Part shown: positions 1-13,270 of the stretch, one piece after another
How the letters are laid out: each line of letters opens with the position of its first letter
Numbering within the stretch: the first letter of the stretch is position 1
Assembly (NCBI RefSeq): GCF_047511655.1
Contig: NC_133390.1
Span: 97,285,583 to 97,349,582, forward strand
DNA from: Castor canadensis
Lineage: Eukaryota > Chordata > Mammalia > Rodentia > Castoridae
Direction: 5' to 3'
DNA: 64,000 bases
Notes under the pieces: model-generated
The model's input: the letters and a program-made list of their open reading frames with translations, nothing else
Told to the model about the DNA's origin: nothing
Database searches by the model: none
Made by a program: the position numbers and the translations under genes

Positions 1-1380
1 TCTACGTCAAAAAAAAGTGTATTGAAGCACGTACACAGTTTAGTTTCTCTCTCCTTGTCAGTGAAATTCAGCAAACCCAACACAATATGCTGTTTGTATA
101 GAAGCACTCACAAATATTAACTTGATTTCTTCTAATGTTCCTATTTATAAAAATAAATCAAATGTAAATATTTAACCAAATTTTAAATCATATAAGAAGT
201 TTCAGTTGGTTGAGCATAATACACCATTACATCTAATTCTAAATTTTAGTCCACTTTGACCTTCAAACTTAAAACTATATGTCACTATAAAATTTGTCCA
301 AAAATCCTACTGAATTCTACACATGCAATTTAATGTAAATTAAGTAGAATGCCACTTGTTAAATGTCACATATCAAAATTTCCCTAATGATATTAGGAAT
401 ATTATAAAGCTTATATTAAATTACATGTTGTAATATAGTCTGTACTCCCAGTACAACAATAATATAATTTAAAAAGGAAAAAGCAACTTTAAACCATAAC
501 AAAATGATGAGATTATATTGTTTGAGAAAATAAAACTAACATTATTTTATTATTGTTGATGTTTGAGTGTTTATGAGATGATTTCTTACTGTGAAAGGGG
601 CTTCCACAGATTAATGTAGCCCACATTCTTTTTTAGGCGAGGAGATGGCAGCCCTGGAAAAGGAAGACAATGGCTTAGTTTGGAAGAATTAAGCGTCGGT
701 TTCATATTGTGTAATTTTGGTGCCATTTACACAGACTTCAAGAAGTTTGATGGGCCAGAGTTGGGCAATGCAATGACCTTGGCTTGCAGTTGCGCAATCT
801 TGAATCAGTAGAAATCCTTTCCTTTTGCTCTTACTTAGACACTTTCTAAGTTATCAATACACAGTCATCCCGTGGGATCCAACAGGACTGGTTCAGGGCT
901 CCTCTTGGATGGCATAGTCAGTGAATGCTCAAGTGCCTTATATAAATGGCTTGTCACAGATGCATTTTTCCAAATATTTTGATCCAAGATTGGTTGAATA
1001 TGAGTATTTGGAACCCATGGTTAAAGAGGATCAACTATATTTATATTATTGGTAAGATGGGTAATTTCTCATTTTTTTAAAATGTAAGGCCCAGTTGAGA
1101 AAAGCTATAGAGAAGCATTAGTTCACTTAGCAGTCAGTGGGATCCTATTTTGTTTTTTGTTTTAAATCAGGTCTTAATGCTGGGGACGAGAAAGCAGAAT
1201 TGAATTGTGATGATCTCTGCTCTCATAAAGTTTGAACTGTATCAGGAAACAAAACATCAAGAAAGTATTAAGGGTGCAGTATTAAGGTTTGCACAGAATG
1301 CAGAGTTGGCACAGGGGAAGATGTAATCTGCTGTGTCCAGGGCTGCTTGAAAGGAAAAAAGCCTTCTTGAGGGGATAATT
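1..1380. other. AT-rich non-coding sequence, no gene seen
   Basis: No exon with plausible splice sites or coding bias is visible. The last part (about 1150-1375) resembles an ancient mammalian repeat that recurs near 16.85 and 19.3 kb ('aggaaacaaaacatcaagaaa', 'gcacaggggaag'). It lies downstream of the TMEM212 exons, so it may be 3' intron or flank of that gene. Confidence 0.5.
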
Positions 1381-1491
1381 TAGTTCTTTTTTTTTTTTTT
1401 TAATGCAAATACTTTATTAAGGCGTGCATAAATATTAACTTCTTACACATCAAACTTATTTTTCAAACTATATTTAGCCTTACATTTTTTT

Positions 1492-1871
1492 TTATTGTTT
1501 TATTATTCATATGTGCATACAAGGCTTGGGTCATTTCTCCCCCATGCCCCCACCCCCTCCCTTACCACCCACTCCTCCCCTTCCCTCTCCCCCGCACCCC
1601 CTCAATATCCAGCAGAAACTATTTTGCCCTTATCTCTAATTTTGTTGAAGAGAGAATATAAGCAATAATAGGAAGGAATAAGTGTTTTTGCTAGTTGAGA
1701 TAAGGATAGCTACACAGGGAGTTGACTTACATTAATTTCCTGTGCATGTGTGTTACCTTCTAGGTTAATTCTTTTTGATCTCACCTTTTCTCTAGTTCCT
1801 GTTCCCCTTTTCCTGTTGGCCTCAGTTGCTTTTAAGGTATCTGCTTTTAGTTTCTCTGCGTTAAGGGCAAC
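1492..1871 (-). mobile_element. L1 3'-end fragment (older copy)
   Basis: Read on the minus strand this is the L1 3' UTR: the purine-rich block (C/T-rich on plus at 1540-1605) followed by 'cacatatgaataata' and an A-rich tail. It matches the 3' UTR of the full-length L1 at 32.5 kb but with scattered mismatches. It is 5'-truncated inside the 3' UTR, so it has no coding capacity. Confidence 0.85.
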
Positions 1872-2019
1872 TTTATTCCTCTTTTTATCTTCTTAAACCA
1901 ACTTGAGAAATCTCCAATGAATGGGTAGAAATTGTGGGGGAAAAGTTCAGAGTAATAAATGTAGAAAATCTTACATTTAAACTGTGGCCTCTGATTTTTT
2001 TTTTTTTTACTGGATTTTA

Positions 2020-2699
2020 TTTTATTATTTTTTTTTATTCATATGTGCATACAAGGCTTGGTTCATTTCTCCCCCCTGCCCCCACCCCCTCCCTTACCAC
2101 CCACTCCACCCCCTCCCGCTCCCCCCCCTCAATACCCAGCAGAAACTATTTTGCCCTTATCTCTAATTTTGTTGTAGAGAGAGTATAAGCAATAATAGGA
2201 AGGAACAAGGGGTTTTGCTGGTTGAGATAAGGATAGCTATACAGGGCATTGACTCACATTGATTTCCTGTGCGTGGGTGTTACCTTCTAGGTTAATTCTT
2301 TTTGATCTAACCTTTTCTCTAGTTCCTGGTCTCCTTTTCCTATTGGCCTCAGTTGCTTTAAGGTATCTGCTTTAGTTTCTCTGCATTAAGGGCAACAAAT
2401 GCTAGCTAGTTTTTTAGGTGTCTTACCTATCCTCACCCCTCCCTTGTGTGCTCTCGCTTTTATCATGTGCTCATAGTCCAATCCCCTTGTTGTGTTTGCC
2501 CTTGATCTAATGTCCACATATGAGGGAGAACATACGATTTTTGGTCTTTTGGGCCAGGCTAACCTCACTCAGAATGATGTTCTCCAATTCCATCCATTTA
2601 CCAGCGAATGATAACATTTCGTTCTTCTTCATGGCTGCATAAAGTTCCATTGGGTATAGATACCACATTTTCTTAATCCATTCGTCAGTGCTGGGGCAG
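2020..2699 (-). mobile_element. 5'-truncated L1 with the 3' end of ORF2
   Basis: Near-identical to the 3' 670 bp of the intact L1 at 32.5 kb. Reading minus, it carries the last ~60 codons of ORF2 (about 2507-2687, ending in the same ...SLICGH C-terminus), then the 3' UTR with its homopurine block and an A-rich tail. It breaks off at about 2699, where the match to ORF2 stops abruptly. No convincing target-site duplication was found. Confidence 0.88.
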
Positions 2700-3898
2700 G
2701 AGCTCACAGCCTTAGAGGGGAGCTGGAAGCAGCTGGATATTCCTGGAAGGAGCTTGAGTTGTATCCTGAGCGTGAAGAGAAGTCTTAGGGGGACTGAAAG
2801 CCAGGGAGCAATAAAAGCAGATTTGAACTGTAGACAGCTCATTCTGGAACCTGTGCAGAGGACATTTCTTAAAACAGAAAAGCTGATGGCAAAGTGGTTT
2901 GAGTGAGAGAAGATTAGAGCAGAATCATGCAGTCAATAGAGAGAAAGGGGACACTGTGGAGAAATCTTTAAGAGTTACCGTTGTCAGGATTTGGTGACTG
3001 ACAAGGGTGTAAGGCATCTGGGCCGACTCTGAGTCCCTGGCTGAATGTCATGAATGTTGACAACTGAACTGGGATTCAGGAAGATCAGGTGTTGGGGAGA
3101 AAAAGACAATGGACTCCATCATTCACATCTCGAGTAGTAGTTATGTGTCTGTGGCACCCCGAGGGCAAATATCCAGAAAACACACAGGTGCAGGGCTCAT
3201 AAGAGCAGCACAGTGGATTTGGCCATAGATATGGATGTTTGTAACATCAGCTCAATGGCCAGCAATCTTTAAGAGGTAAGCAGAATAAATAGAGAGGAGA
3301 TTAAGAAGGCAAGGCCACAAAGAAAGAAGAGAACCAAGGAGGGGTGCATGGAAGTGAGGGGAGAAGGTTCCACAGAAAAAGTGCTCAACAGTTTCAAAGG
3401 CTGAGAAGGTCAAGGAAAAAGCAGATTGAGAAGGGTCCCAAGGGCTTAGCTGTCTACAGGCCACTCACAGGCAATCTTTGCCATGGAAGGTTTAATGAAA
3501 GAAAAGTGGCGATAAGTTGTTCAATCATATTGACTTAGATTAAAACTGCCTATGCCATTCAGCACTAGATTTATTACAAAGTCAAAGTAAGGTTCCATTT
3601 GTATCTGACATGTGACCAACTGAAGGCCTGAAGTGTCCAATGGCGAGCTCCAGTGCTCCTTTGGCTAGAATTGCAGGCCAAAAGCCTCGGATTTCTTAAG
3701 TACTTACAATGGATTTTCATTAATGGTGAGATGTGCAACTGAAAATCTACCCTAACTGACAAGATGGGGACTCACAGATCAAATCCTAGCACTCTGCCTT
3801 GTATCTTGTGTGCCAGAAATCCTTTTGCATCTTTCTGGGCTCCTCCATTGTCTCACATGGTAACTGTTAATAAGTCCTGCTGATTCTACCTCCTAAAT
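2700..3898. other. Non-coding, no gene seen
   Basis: Short open frames occur on both strands, but none has codon bias, recognisable domains or splice context. Parts (about 2820-2960, 3380-3440) recall the ancient repeat seen near 17 and 19.6 kb. Confidence 0.4.
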
Positions 3899-4475
3899 AT
3901 CTCTGAGATGGTTAATCTTGGTTGTCATCTTGACTATTTGAAGAGATGTCTAAAAATTGGTAAAGCCCACGTCTCGGCGTGACTGTGAGGGTGTTTCCAG
4001 AGAACACTGGCAACTGAGTCTGCAAGGTGAGAGGGGACGATCTGTCCTGCATGTGGGCAACACCATCCAATGGACTGGAACCAAGAAAGCCGAAGAAAGG
4101 GGAAGCTCACATGCACACACTTGGCCCTTTTTGGCAGGGTATGTTCTTTACTGCTGCTGTTGCCCATGAACGACGTCAAACTCAGGTTTTCAGCCTTTGA
4201 ATGTGACTTGCACAAGGTACTCTCCAGCAGGCTTCAAGACCTTCAGTCTCAGACTAGAGCTGCATCACTGGTCACTCTTGTTCTGAGGCTTCCAACTTCT
4301 TGAACTGAACAGTTATTGTTTTCCCCAGTTGTCCAACTTGCAGATGGCCAGTGTGGGACTATTCAGCCTCCAAACTTGTGCATCAATCCAATGAATCCCC
4401 TTTTATAATTACAAGTATTCTGTTGATTTTGTTCTCCTGAATACCCTGATGATTACAATCTCGCAAATGTGTCAC
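3899..4475 (+). repeat. Ancient interspersed repeat, 'ggttaatcttggttgtcatcttgac' type (family not assigned)
   Basis: The left part has the order 'ggttaatcttggttgtcatc', 'gtgagggtgtttccagag', 'ccatccaatggactgg'. The right part has 'ttcagcctccaaac' and 'caatgaatcccctttta'. The same block order recurs at about 53.0-53.46 kb. This is a widespread old eutherian repeat, probably LTR- or DNA-transposon-derived; I cannot name the family. The reading frames across it are fortuitous. Confidence 0.55.
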
Positions 4476-4574
4476 CTCCTCCCCAAGCCTACTATCACTG
4501 CCTAATTCAGATCCAACAATTCCTCTTCTGGTTTTTTGGTCCTCTTGGGCCAACTCTCATGTCCCTTTAGTCCC

Positions 4575-4670
4575 TGTTAGTCAATAGAGGGCAGGAGTGT
4601 ATCCTGTTCATCCTTATAACACTAGCATTAGATCTGGTACATAATATATGCTCAGAAAATATTGAGAATA
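4575..4670 (+). repeat. L2 3'-end relic
   Basis: 'agagggcaggagtgtatcctgttcatcc ... tctggtacataatatatgctcagaaaat' follows the L2 3'-end pattern (summary form: gagggcaggga ... gtgcctggcacatagtaggcgctcaataaat), heavily diverged. Confidence 0.5.
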
Positions 4671-4890
4671 TGATTTACACTTACTCTCAATATTTACTGA
4701 GCATTTAGGGCTTTGGTTTAGGATCCTTGACATGTCACAAGAGAAAAGTCACATTCCAGTAAATAGAAGATACTCTTGTCAAAGAGGCATTCCTTACTGC
4801 TAGTCCAGCATCTATTTCATTACTTGAGCTAGCAGTTTTCCCTTTCACCTGTGACACTGGGTTAATTACAAGGTAAGAGAAGAGAAACAT

Positions 4891-5014
4891 TTTTTGTTTT
4901 TTTTTTTTTTTAGACAAGGTCTCACTTAAAGCCCAGGTTGACCTTGAACTTGCCATCCTCCTCTCTCAGACTCCTGAGTGCTGGAATTAAAGACATGTGC
5001 CATCCTGTCCAGCC
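4891..5014 (-). repeat. B1/7SL-type SINE, reverse orientation
   Basis: A plus-strand T-run is followed by 'agacaaggtctcact', 'cccaggttgaccttgaact' and 'gtgctggaattaaagacatgtgcc', which is a B1 monomer read backwards with its poly(A) tail at left. Diverged and non-functional as a gene. Confidence 0.8.
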
Positions 5015-8000
5015 TAGAAAAAAATTTTAAAACAATATTTTTTTGCATATAGACTAGTGGTAAGTACCTTACCTATTCAATAATACAATGGAAAGTTTTT
5101 TTCAAAGCCAGACAAGAAGATAAGTCTCGTTGGTTGATATGATAGATTGAAGATCAGGCAAGGGAGAGTGTAGCTACCACTGGTTAAAGTCAGCTGGGAT
5201 CTGAGACTTAGTGGATACTGTCTAACATGAGTAATGTTACCAGCATGTTTTACATCTTGAAATAGCATAGTAACGCAGTCATGTGGCAAACCCTGGTGAC
5301 ACACCAGTGTGACTTCAAACAGGTAAAGAGCCAGTCATTCCAGTTTTTTAAAAAAATCTTTATCACCTGCTTCATGCATTCCTCCCTCCTTCATGCTTTT
5401 CTCAAATGGACTGGAGTTTTCATTTCAAAGTCACAGGCTGAGACAGATCTGGAAAGGTCCTTTAGGGCCGTTGGTCCAATCATGTGATCCTGGAGAGGAG
5501 GCAGGCAAGCCCTCAATGGCTGACAGGTGCTGGGCTGAGCCTTTGCCACCCACAGCATGCAGGGGAGGTCACAGCGTCACCCTCACACCCATCCCCTCCT
5601 TCTCACCATAATTACTTTCTCTGTTCCTCTCCCTCCTCTGCTATGGGGACTGAACCCAGACATCCAATAAAAGCCATCAAGTAATCTCCTCTTTAATAAA
5701 TAAAATGTGAAGCATCAAACCCACACCACTAAATGGCATTGTAACATATTAACACATTGCAGTCATCCAGAAACATCTATCGGTACAAATGCGTGCCCTT
5801 TGCATTCTTCTGTGGCTATAGAGAATGGAAGCTTCTGGTTTTATTCAAGATTCTGCTCTTCTATAACATAAAAAGTTGTATTTTAAACACATTTCATATT
5901 TCCTTCAAATATGATATCTGTTCAAAAACGTATTCATTAATGGTAACATTTTAGATTATGATTAAGAAGCAAGGAAAAATAAGTCTACTAGAATATTTTA
6001 TATTAAAAGATGAAATTGACTAATGTCAAGAGGTAAATAAGTTGAAACTCATGATAATTTATAAAGTGAAAATTGGCAACAAACAGTTCTAAGAATCCTT
6101 GCTCCCCCACCATCCACCCTTCCTCTATTGGTCCCACTTAAAGAAGTTGCAAGAAACACTTAAGTCTCATTTCTTCTCCCAGATCAATATTGTCACCCAT
6201 TGTGTGGTCCCACTGATTAAATGAAACGCAAATATCCTGGAAAAATAGTTTACACTTCTAAAATACAAAAGGTAATTTTTGTCTGTGGGAAGTGTAAGAA
6301 AGATTGTCAGGGAGAAGTGAGAGAAGTGTAAGGTGGCACTGAGTAGGCAGGCATGAGAGGTGATATGTCCCAGAAGCCAGGAAAACCTACACTGCAGACT
6401 CTGCAAGACTGGGGGCCAAATTCTTGTCTCCGTGCAGTTCTCTCAATGTTCCCATCTGTGAAGTGGGCACAATGAATGTCACAGTATCAGAATAAAGGAG
6501 TAAAATGCCTGACAGGTGTTACAGATAGGGAGTACGCAGCAAATAGCACCCACAATTACTCTTCTGTTACCCAGTTTAATGTCACTGCTATTTCAGAGAA
6601 AATAGAGAAAACAGAACTGCTATTGGACTTCATCGTGATTATTTTTCTAAATTCTGATTCCCTACTGATAACTTGAGGAGACCAGAGAACCGAATTTGTG
6701 AGGAAGAAATGTAGTGGATTCTTACTGCATGGGTCCTACTTGGATTCACCCAAGGGGACTTAGTAGAAATATCTTACTGAGGACCAACCCAAGGCCTCGA
6801 TCCTTAAGACAAGTGCTCTGGATGAATTTCCTTCAAAGTACATTCAATGTCTAATGATGCAGCAGAAGTCTATTCAAAGATTTGGGCTAGTATAGTGCTG
6901 TTAATTTGTCTTCTGTGTGGAGGAAGAAAAATATTCTGCCTACACGTTTTCAAATTGCATTTAAATGGGTTACCTACATCTTTTATATGACACAAACTTT
7001 TCCCAGTGTTGAAAAAAGTAAAACCATTGTCTCACATGACAAAGGAGAAAATATTTTCCTTTCCCTTCTCATTAAAAAAAAAAAGCCACAAAACATGACA
7101 ACAAATAATGAAAGAAAAATAAAGGGAGCCATTCCTTCTCAGGAGGAGGGGCCGGGTCGCCGCAGGGAATAGCCAGTGTCTGGCGTTCTGACTCTTACTT
7201 TCCCCATAGCTTATTACTTACTTGCTGCCTAAGAATGTGGATGATTCTAGCTATGCTTATTGGTGTTTTGTTTCTCTTCTTAAGTTCTGTGTCCTGCACC
7301 AAGTCCCAGAGGTCACTTCAGGGTCCTGCCTTGAGTCTCCTAAGCAAGCATTCAGATGGCTCTTAGTATTTCTGCAGTGTCACTTCTTACCAGGCTCCTG
7401 ACAGCCAGAAGGCCTCATGTGTGCCCTTGTGTTTCTCACAGTCACTAAACCCTTCGGGTCTCACTAAAAGCATTTCTCACTGTGGTTCAGTTGGGTACTA
7501 AGCAACTGAGCACATACACCATTCACTGCGTGACCTTTAACAAGATGACCTTGAGTCTACCGAAGGCAGCACAGGGAGGAAAGAAATAACGGCTGTGGTG
7601 ACTCTTTAGAGGGTGCATAATTCATTTCTGGAACTGTATTTTTGAACTTGTAAAAACAATAACTCTTAGAAGTGATATTTTCCATCATTGCATATGGATC
7701 TTTAAAAATATCAAATTTGCTCTATAATTCATTTCAATGCAAGACAAGACCTGCCTTTTCCTCCAGTCTTCCTTCAACCTTTCTCTTTTGGCACATCCTT
7801 ATGCTGCTTGAATTTCCTGATAGTACTATGTTTGCATAAAAGAATATTAATTTTCAGAGTGACACTTAAAGGTGCTATTTTAAAAACATTGTATTTTGAT
7901 TATAAGAGAAAGGAGAGGTATTAATCATTAGCATGCTTTACAATACTTATTATAGTTCAAATGAAATTTTTAAAACAGTGCTTATCCTATTGAGTATTTA

Positions 8001-8082
8001 GGAACTATCAAACATAACTGTATATGGGTTCATTACAGGTGGAATCAATATGTAGAATTCTGTAGCTTACCAAAAGCACATT
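5015..8082. other. Long repeat-poor non-coding stretch
   Basis: No exon or RNA gene was recognised. A MIR-like remnant may lie at about 6425-6545 ('cccatctgtgaagtgggcac'). The open frames here are under 90 codons without coding signatures. Most probably TMEM212 3' intron or flank. Confidence 0.4.
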
Positions 8083-8085
8083 GAA

Positions 8086-8382
8086 GGCAGGGCGTGGTGG
8101 CTCATGCCACCCAGTTGAACTGGAGACAAAACATTGATTCGAGGTCAGTCTATGCAAAAAGTTGGTAAGACCACAACTCAACCCATAAACCAAGCATGGT
8201 GGGATGTGTTTGTAAACCCCACTACGCAGGAGTCAATAGATAGGAGGATTACGGTCTGAGGATGCAACTCAAGACACTTTCTGAAAAACAACAGAAGCAC
8301 AAAGGGCTGAGGTGTGACTTAAGTGGTACAGCTTCTGCCAGCAAGCACAAAGCCCTGAGTTCAAAGACCAGCACTGCTGGGA
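8086..8382 (+). repeat. Composite SINE (B1 + B1-like + tRNA/ID-like)
   Basis: Module 1 starts 'gcgtggtggctcatgcc'; module 2 starts 'aagcatggtgggatgtg' with 'ggaggattacggtctgag'; module 3 is tRNA-like, with 'gtggtacagcttctgccagcaagcacaaagccctgagttcaaa' carrying degenerate A and B boxes. The same three-part order occurs at 12.89, 20.78 and 27.06 kb. Confidence 0.75.
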
Positions 8383-8400
8383 GGTGGGACGGGGAGGAAA

Positions 8401-9046
8401 AGTATACTGAGGTTCCACCTCACTCTAGTCAGAATGACTATCATCAAGAAAACCAACTGCAAACGCTGGCTAGGATGTAGGGGAAAAAGAAACTCTTGCA
8501 CACCGTTGGTGGGGGTGTAAGTTAGTGCAGTCACTATGGAAATCAGTCTGGAGGTTCCTTAAGAAGCTAAAAATATCCACAAAAGAATCAAAATTACTAG
8601 GAAGGTACCTGGTTGACCCATGTTTATTGCGGCACTATTCATAATAGCCAAGTTATGGAACCAGTCTCAGTACCCATCAACAGATAAATGGATAAAGAAT
8701 ATGTGGTACATGTACACAATGGGGCATTACTCAGCCATTAAGAATGAAATTATGTTCTTTTCTTGAAATGGATGGAACTGGAGATCATCAAGTTAAGTGG
8801 AATAAGCCAGTCCCACAAAACAAGTAAGTATTGCATATATTCTTTCCTTTGTGGAAGGTAAGGGGGAAAAGCCCCAAGATCATGAAAATTGAGGGGGGAT
8901 GGAAAAGAGAGCGGGAAGAGTGTGGTAAGAAAGAGTAATAGAGGGAATACAGGATCAAAATATGTTGTATGTGTGTAGGAAACAGTCATAATGAAATCTC
9001 GTACTTTGTACAATCTAATATATGCTAAGAAAAAAGAAAAAAAAAG
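8401..9046 (+). mobile_element. Old L1 3' fragment (ORF2 end plus 3' UTR)
   Basis: Landmarks of L1 ORF2 3' coding DNA read in order on plus: 'gactatcatcaagaaaac', 'ttggtgggggtgtaa', 'actatggaaatcagt', 'gcactattcataatagccaa', 'gataaagaatatgtggtac', 'atggatggaactgg'. An L1-type 3' UTR and an A-rich end follow near 9030. Frameshifts and stops make it non-coding. Confidence 0.85.
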
Positions 9047-10539
9047 AACTCCATATTTGAACAGATTCACTTTTTCATCTGAGAGTATTACATATTTTCT
9101 CAAATTTTGATAAATAATACACTTATTTCACTGGTGGAAATTGTGCTGATAAGGCTGAGCTTTCTACCTGTGACAAAGGTCTGCCCAGGCTGCCATTGGG
9201 CCTCCTGAGCTCGGGCAGGGCTGGGATATTAATGCAGAACATCATGCCTTATCGTGTTATCTCCTCATCCTCACTAGTGAAACATGGCCTGCCGCCATTA
9301 TGGATTAAGCCATGTCAAGTCACCCAAAAGTGCTCACGAAGGAAATGCTCCTGATTAAATTTATCTAGACTTTTTACTCAAATTAGTGCTGCATTTTCTA
9401 TAGATAGGGAAATGGGTATTCTGCTTAGAAATGTCACTAAGAAAGTCTTCTGCTAAGGAAGAGAGTTGTTAAAGAATTCTAATTCTAACTCTTAAACTTC
9501 TGTGGCCATTGGCATGCGTTGGGGTATGTGTTAAAATGCACACTCTGAGTCTCCAAGCCCAGAATTTCCGACATATTAGGGCTCAGATTATAGGACCCCT
9601 GGGTGACTCTGATGTCTCTGATGTACTTTGAGAGTGCACTGGTGCTGGGTGCCCTGGGCCTAGCTGAGAAGTCACACACCGGGAGGCCGTGTCGAGCCAC
9701 ACATGCAAAGGCAGAGCTATGGCACTTGGAACACTTTGCCTCTGACTGCAGCTCACTTGTTTTCGGTTCAGTTTTTGTCTCCCCAGGGACTTTGAGTGGC
9801 CTCATTGTGCAGTCTTGGGCACTGACCTACCAAGCTCTGCATGCAGTTTTTCCTTCCTTTCTCTCTCTCCTCCATCCCACGATAAACATAGGCCTTATGT
9901 GTGCCATGCAAAAGTTGACAGCCAGATGTCTAACAAGATACCCCGTGTCGGGGTTGGGGAGGTTATGACTGCCAATACTTCAGTGAGAGGTCTTTGCCCC
10001 TTCTAACAAAGAGCTCTGGAAAGTGTGGGCTGCTCACCACGAGGGACAAATGGCAAGTGCTGATGTCCAGATGCCCTTGGCAGTGCAGTAGGGGAGGAGC
10101 TGTCTGTCTGCTTGCCTCCCCTCTTGTCAGGTCTCCTTCTCAAATCCACCCTAAGCTCCTAAGAAAGCATAGGATTTCCTCTGCAGACTTATGTAGAAGT
10201 TAAAGAGGACAGATCGACCACAAAAGACCACCAGAGTGCCACATTCTTGTACTCCAGCTTTGCATCTTGGGGTGGATAAAATCAGCCTGGAAAACACTGG
10301 CTAATGTTACCCAAGCTCACTTGACCCTAATATAATATGAATCTGAATCATAAAATCAACATGGGAAGCCTGCTTGATCCACAAAGGGCTTGCACGAGCA
10401 ACAGCCCTGAGACATTGGATCAGAGGTCACTTGTGCTCTTCTACCAGAGATCCTGCTGGAGACCAGAGGTATCAGAGTAGGAGGAGCCACAGGGTAGGTG
10501 ATGAGGATAGCCCGGGCGAGCCTGGCCTAATCAGGAGAA
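9047..10539. other. Non-coding stretch, no gene seen
   Basis: The longest frames (about 120 codons near 9.6-9.97 kb) have no recognisable domain, signal peptide or splice context and overlap other frames. No clear repeat was identified. Confidence 0.4.
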
Positions 10540-10680
10540 GTGGGGCTGGGTTCTGAACCTAGCCCTACTATTCATGACCTTTGGTAAGTTACATAAAGTC
10601 TTTAGCCTCGGTATACTACCTGTAAAATGTCAGAAGCACACTGACACATAGTAAGCACTCTCAAATTATCATATTGCTAG
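10540..10680 (+). repeat. MIR element
   Basis: Shows the MIR order: 'tgggttctgaacctagccctactattc', 'tgacctttggtaagttac', 'cctcggtatactacctgtaaaatg', 'cacatagtaagcactc'. Ancient tRNA-derived SINE, diverged. Confidence 0.75.
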
Positions 10681-11139
10681 AATTATTATTCGCCCTCCTG
10701 GAAAAGGTTAGAAAGCTAAGCTCAATGTTGGGACATGAGTGGACGCAGTGGGAGAATTTCTTCTATTTATTACCTAGACACAGAGCATGTAAGCCTGTTG
10801 GAACTTGTGGGACAGAAGCTAAATTAAGATATTTGACTAATATTAAAAACAGTAAAGATGTTGCCATAATCAGCTTTCACAAAACGCTATTAGTGTTTGT
10901 CCCTATTAGAAATTTTTATAGTGCAAAATTTAATTGGATAAAATAAAGCAAGCCATCAACTTTAAGTCAACACTACAAACTGCAAAATAACCTGGGAAAG
11001 CATTATGGAAAAGCTCATATTTGAAATTCAAAGTTAGTGTACCATAACACGTCCCAGGAGAAAAACATACTATATTCTTATGACCTCTCAACCTTAGAGC
11101 GAAAGGATATACACTCGTTACTTACGCAAGTTCAACATC

Positions 11140-11835
11140 CTGCTTTCTTTTTTATTGTATTTTTCAGATTAATTGAGGTATCATTGAGAAATAAAATTAT
11201 CTCAATTTAAGATCTACCACATGATTATTTGAAATGTTTGCCACAGTCGAGTTAGCTTATCTACACCTTACATGATCACTGCAGATGACACGTTGGACAC
11301 CTGAGGATTTCCTTCTTTTTCAAGGCTGAGTAATATTTCCTTCCATATATATGCCATGTCCTCCTCTTTATGCATTTGTCTGTGAATACACACTTTGTGT
11401 CTTTAATTTCTCCCCTCAATATTTTATAGTTTTCAGTATACGGACCTTTTTACCTCCGGGATTAAATTTCTTACATATTTTATTCTTCTTGATGCTACTG
11501 TAAATGAGATTGTTTTCACAATCTCTTTTTCAGGTTACTTGCTGTTAGAGCATAAAAATACAGCTGATTTGGGGATGCTGATTTTGTATGCTGCAAGTTT
11601 AATGAATTTATTTGTCAGTTCTAACTGTTTGGGGCTGTCTTTAGTGTTTCCTATAAATAAGATCATGCCATCTTCACAGAGACAGTGTTACTTTTTCCTT
11701 TTGGATTGGATGACTTTTCTTTTTCTTGCTTAATAGCTCTGGCTAGGTCTTCTAATACTATGTTGAGTAAAAGTGGTAAGAGTATGTACTTTTGTATTGT
11801 TCCTATGAATTATTTTTCAAATTATAAATTGAGAT
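11140..11835 (-). mobile_element. Old mammalian-wide L1 fragments
   Basis: At left is an L1M-type 3' UTR read in reverse ('ttgtatttttcagattaattgaggtatcattgagaaata') and the ORF2 tail ('aaggctgagtaatatttcc'). At right is reverse-orientation RT-region DNA ('atgctgattttgtatgctgc', 'agctctggctaggtcttctaatactatgttgag'). Internal deletion between 11400 and 11440. No intact frame. Confidence 0.75.
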
Positions 11836-11879
11836 AAAAATTGGCTAGTGCTCCCTACAGCTGTACTTTCAGTTAGCAC

Positions 11880-11990
11880 ATCAACATACTTCCATTCATT
11901 CATTCAAAACCAGATATCGATCAACTATAATGAGCCAGACACTGGATAGTGCAGTCAGACAGGATGCAGTGGCAAATAACAGAGAAGGAT
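11880..11990 (+). repeat. Ancient interspersed repeat fragment (family not assigned)
   Basis: 'ccattcattcattcaaaacc ... gagccagacactggatag ... gtggcaaataacag' follows the widespread old mammalian pattern 'attcattcaacaaatatt ... gccaggcactg ... cagtgaacaaaa'. A longer copy is at about 19.28 kb. Confidence 0.45.
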
Positions 11991-11992
11991 TA

Positions 11993-12436
<444 letters not shown>

Positions 12437-12885
12437 TTACAAAAGCTTCTTAGCAATGGAGGAAGATGCTGGGCATCCTCTCCCATTGGGAAGGAAAGGA
12501 CACTGGCCAGCACCTTCTCTTTAGACCCTGCTAGACTTGCCTCTAATCTGTGTCATAGGAGGAAAACATGTCAGCCAACCGGGGAGGAAATGAAATCAGT
12601 TCTATTCAGCACATTTTTGTTTGTTTATCTCCTCACATGTGTAGTGAGCCAGTCTGGGATGGGAAAACAAAGATGCACAAAAGAGTCCCTTCTCTAGGAC
12701 CAAGGGTGTGACCCATGGTCCAGGAGCACTGACTGCCCCCAGAAGCCTGTCAGAAATGTTAACTCTCAGACCTCACCCAGGTCAACTGAGTCAGAATCTG
12801 CAATTCAACCCACTCTGCAGCTGATGTACACATACACTGGATTTTGAGAAGCACAGTCTTAGCCATGGGTATAAAGTCTGTAATC

Positions 12886-13240
12886 AGGACAGGAGTGGTA
12901 GCTCAAGCCTATTAAGCTAGCTACTTGGGAGGTGAAGATGAGGTGGATGAATGCTCAAGGCCAGTCCAGGGAGCGGGGGAGGAGGGGTTCTTGGGGCTCA
13001 ATTTCAATCAATGACTGGACACGGGGGCAAGTACCTGTCATCCCTGCAACATGGGAAGTGTAAATAAGAGGATCCCAATCCAGGCCAGTCCTGGGTATGA
13101 ATGTAAGTCCCTATCTCAAAAATGACCGAGGTCATAAAAAGGAATAAGGGCATAGCTCAAGTAGTAGAATATCTGCCTGGCAAGCCTACGGCCCTGGGTT
13201 CAAACCCCAGTACCACCACCATCGGGGGAAAAAAAAAAGC
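12886..13240 (+). repeat. Composite SINE (B1 + B1-like + tRNA/ID-like) with A tail
   Basis: B1 module 1 starts 'ggacaggagtggtagctcaagcc' and module 2 starts 'gactggacacgggggcaagtacctgtcatcc'. The tRNA module starts 'catagctcaagtagtagaatatctgcctggcaagcc' and ends 'gttcaaaccccagtaccacc' plus an A-run. It lies inside the intron between TMEM212 exons 2 and 3. Confidence 0.85.
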
Positions 13241-13270
13241 CTGTAATCAGACAGGGTAGTGTTTGCTCTT

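Noticed and set aside
4255-4275. Candidate last TMEM212 exon (minus 'atgcagctc')
   Set aside because: Runs into TAG after three codons, the acceptor is 2 bp out of phase, and the site is within an ancient repeat.
8750-9103. 117-codon minus frame
   Set aside because: Antisense of an old L1 3' end.
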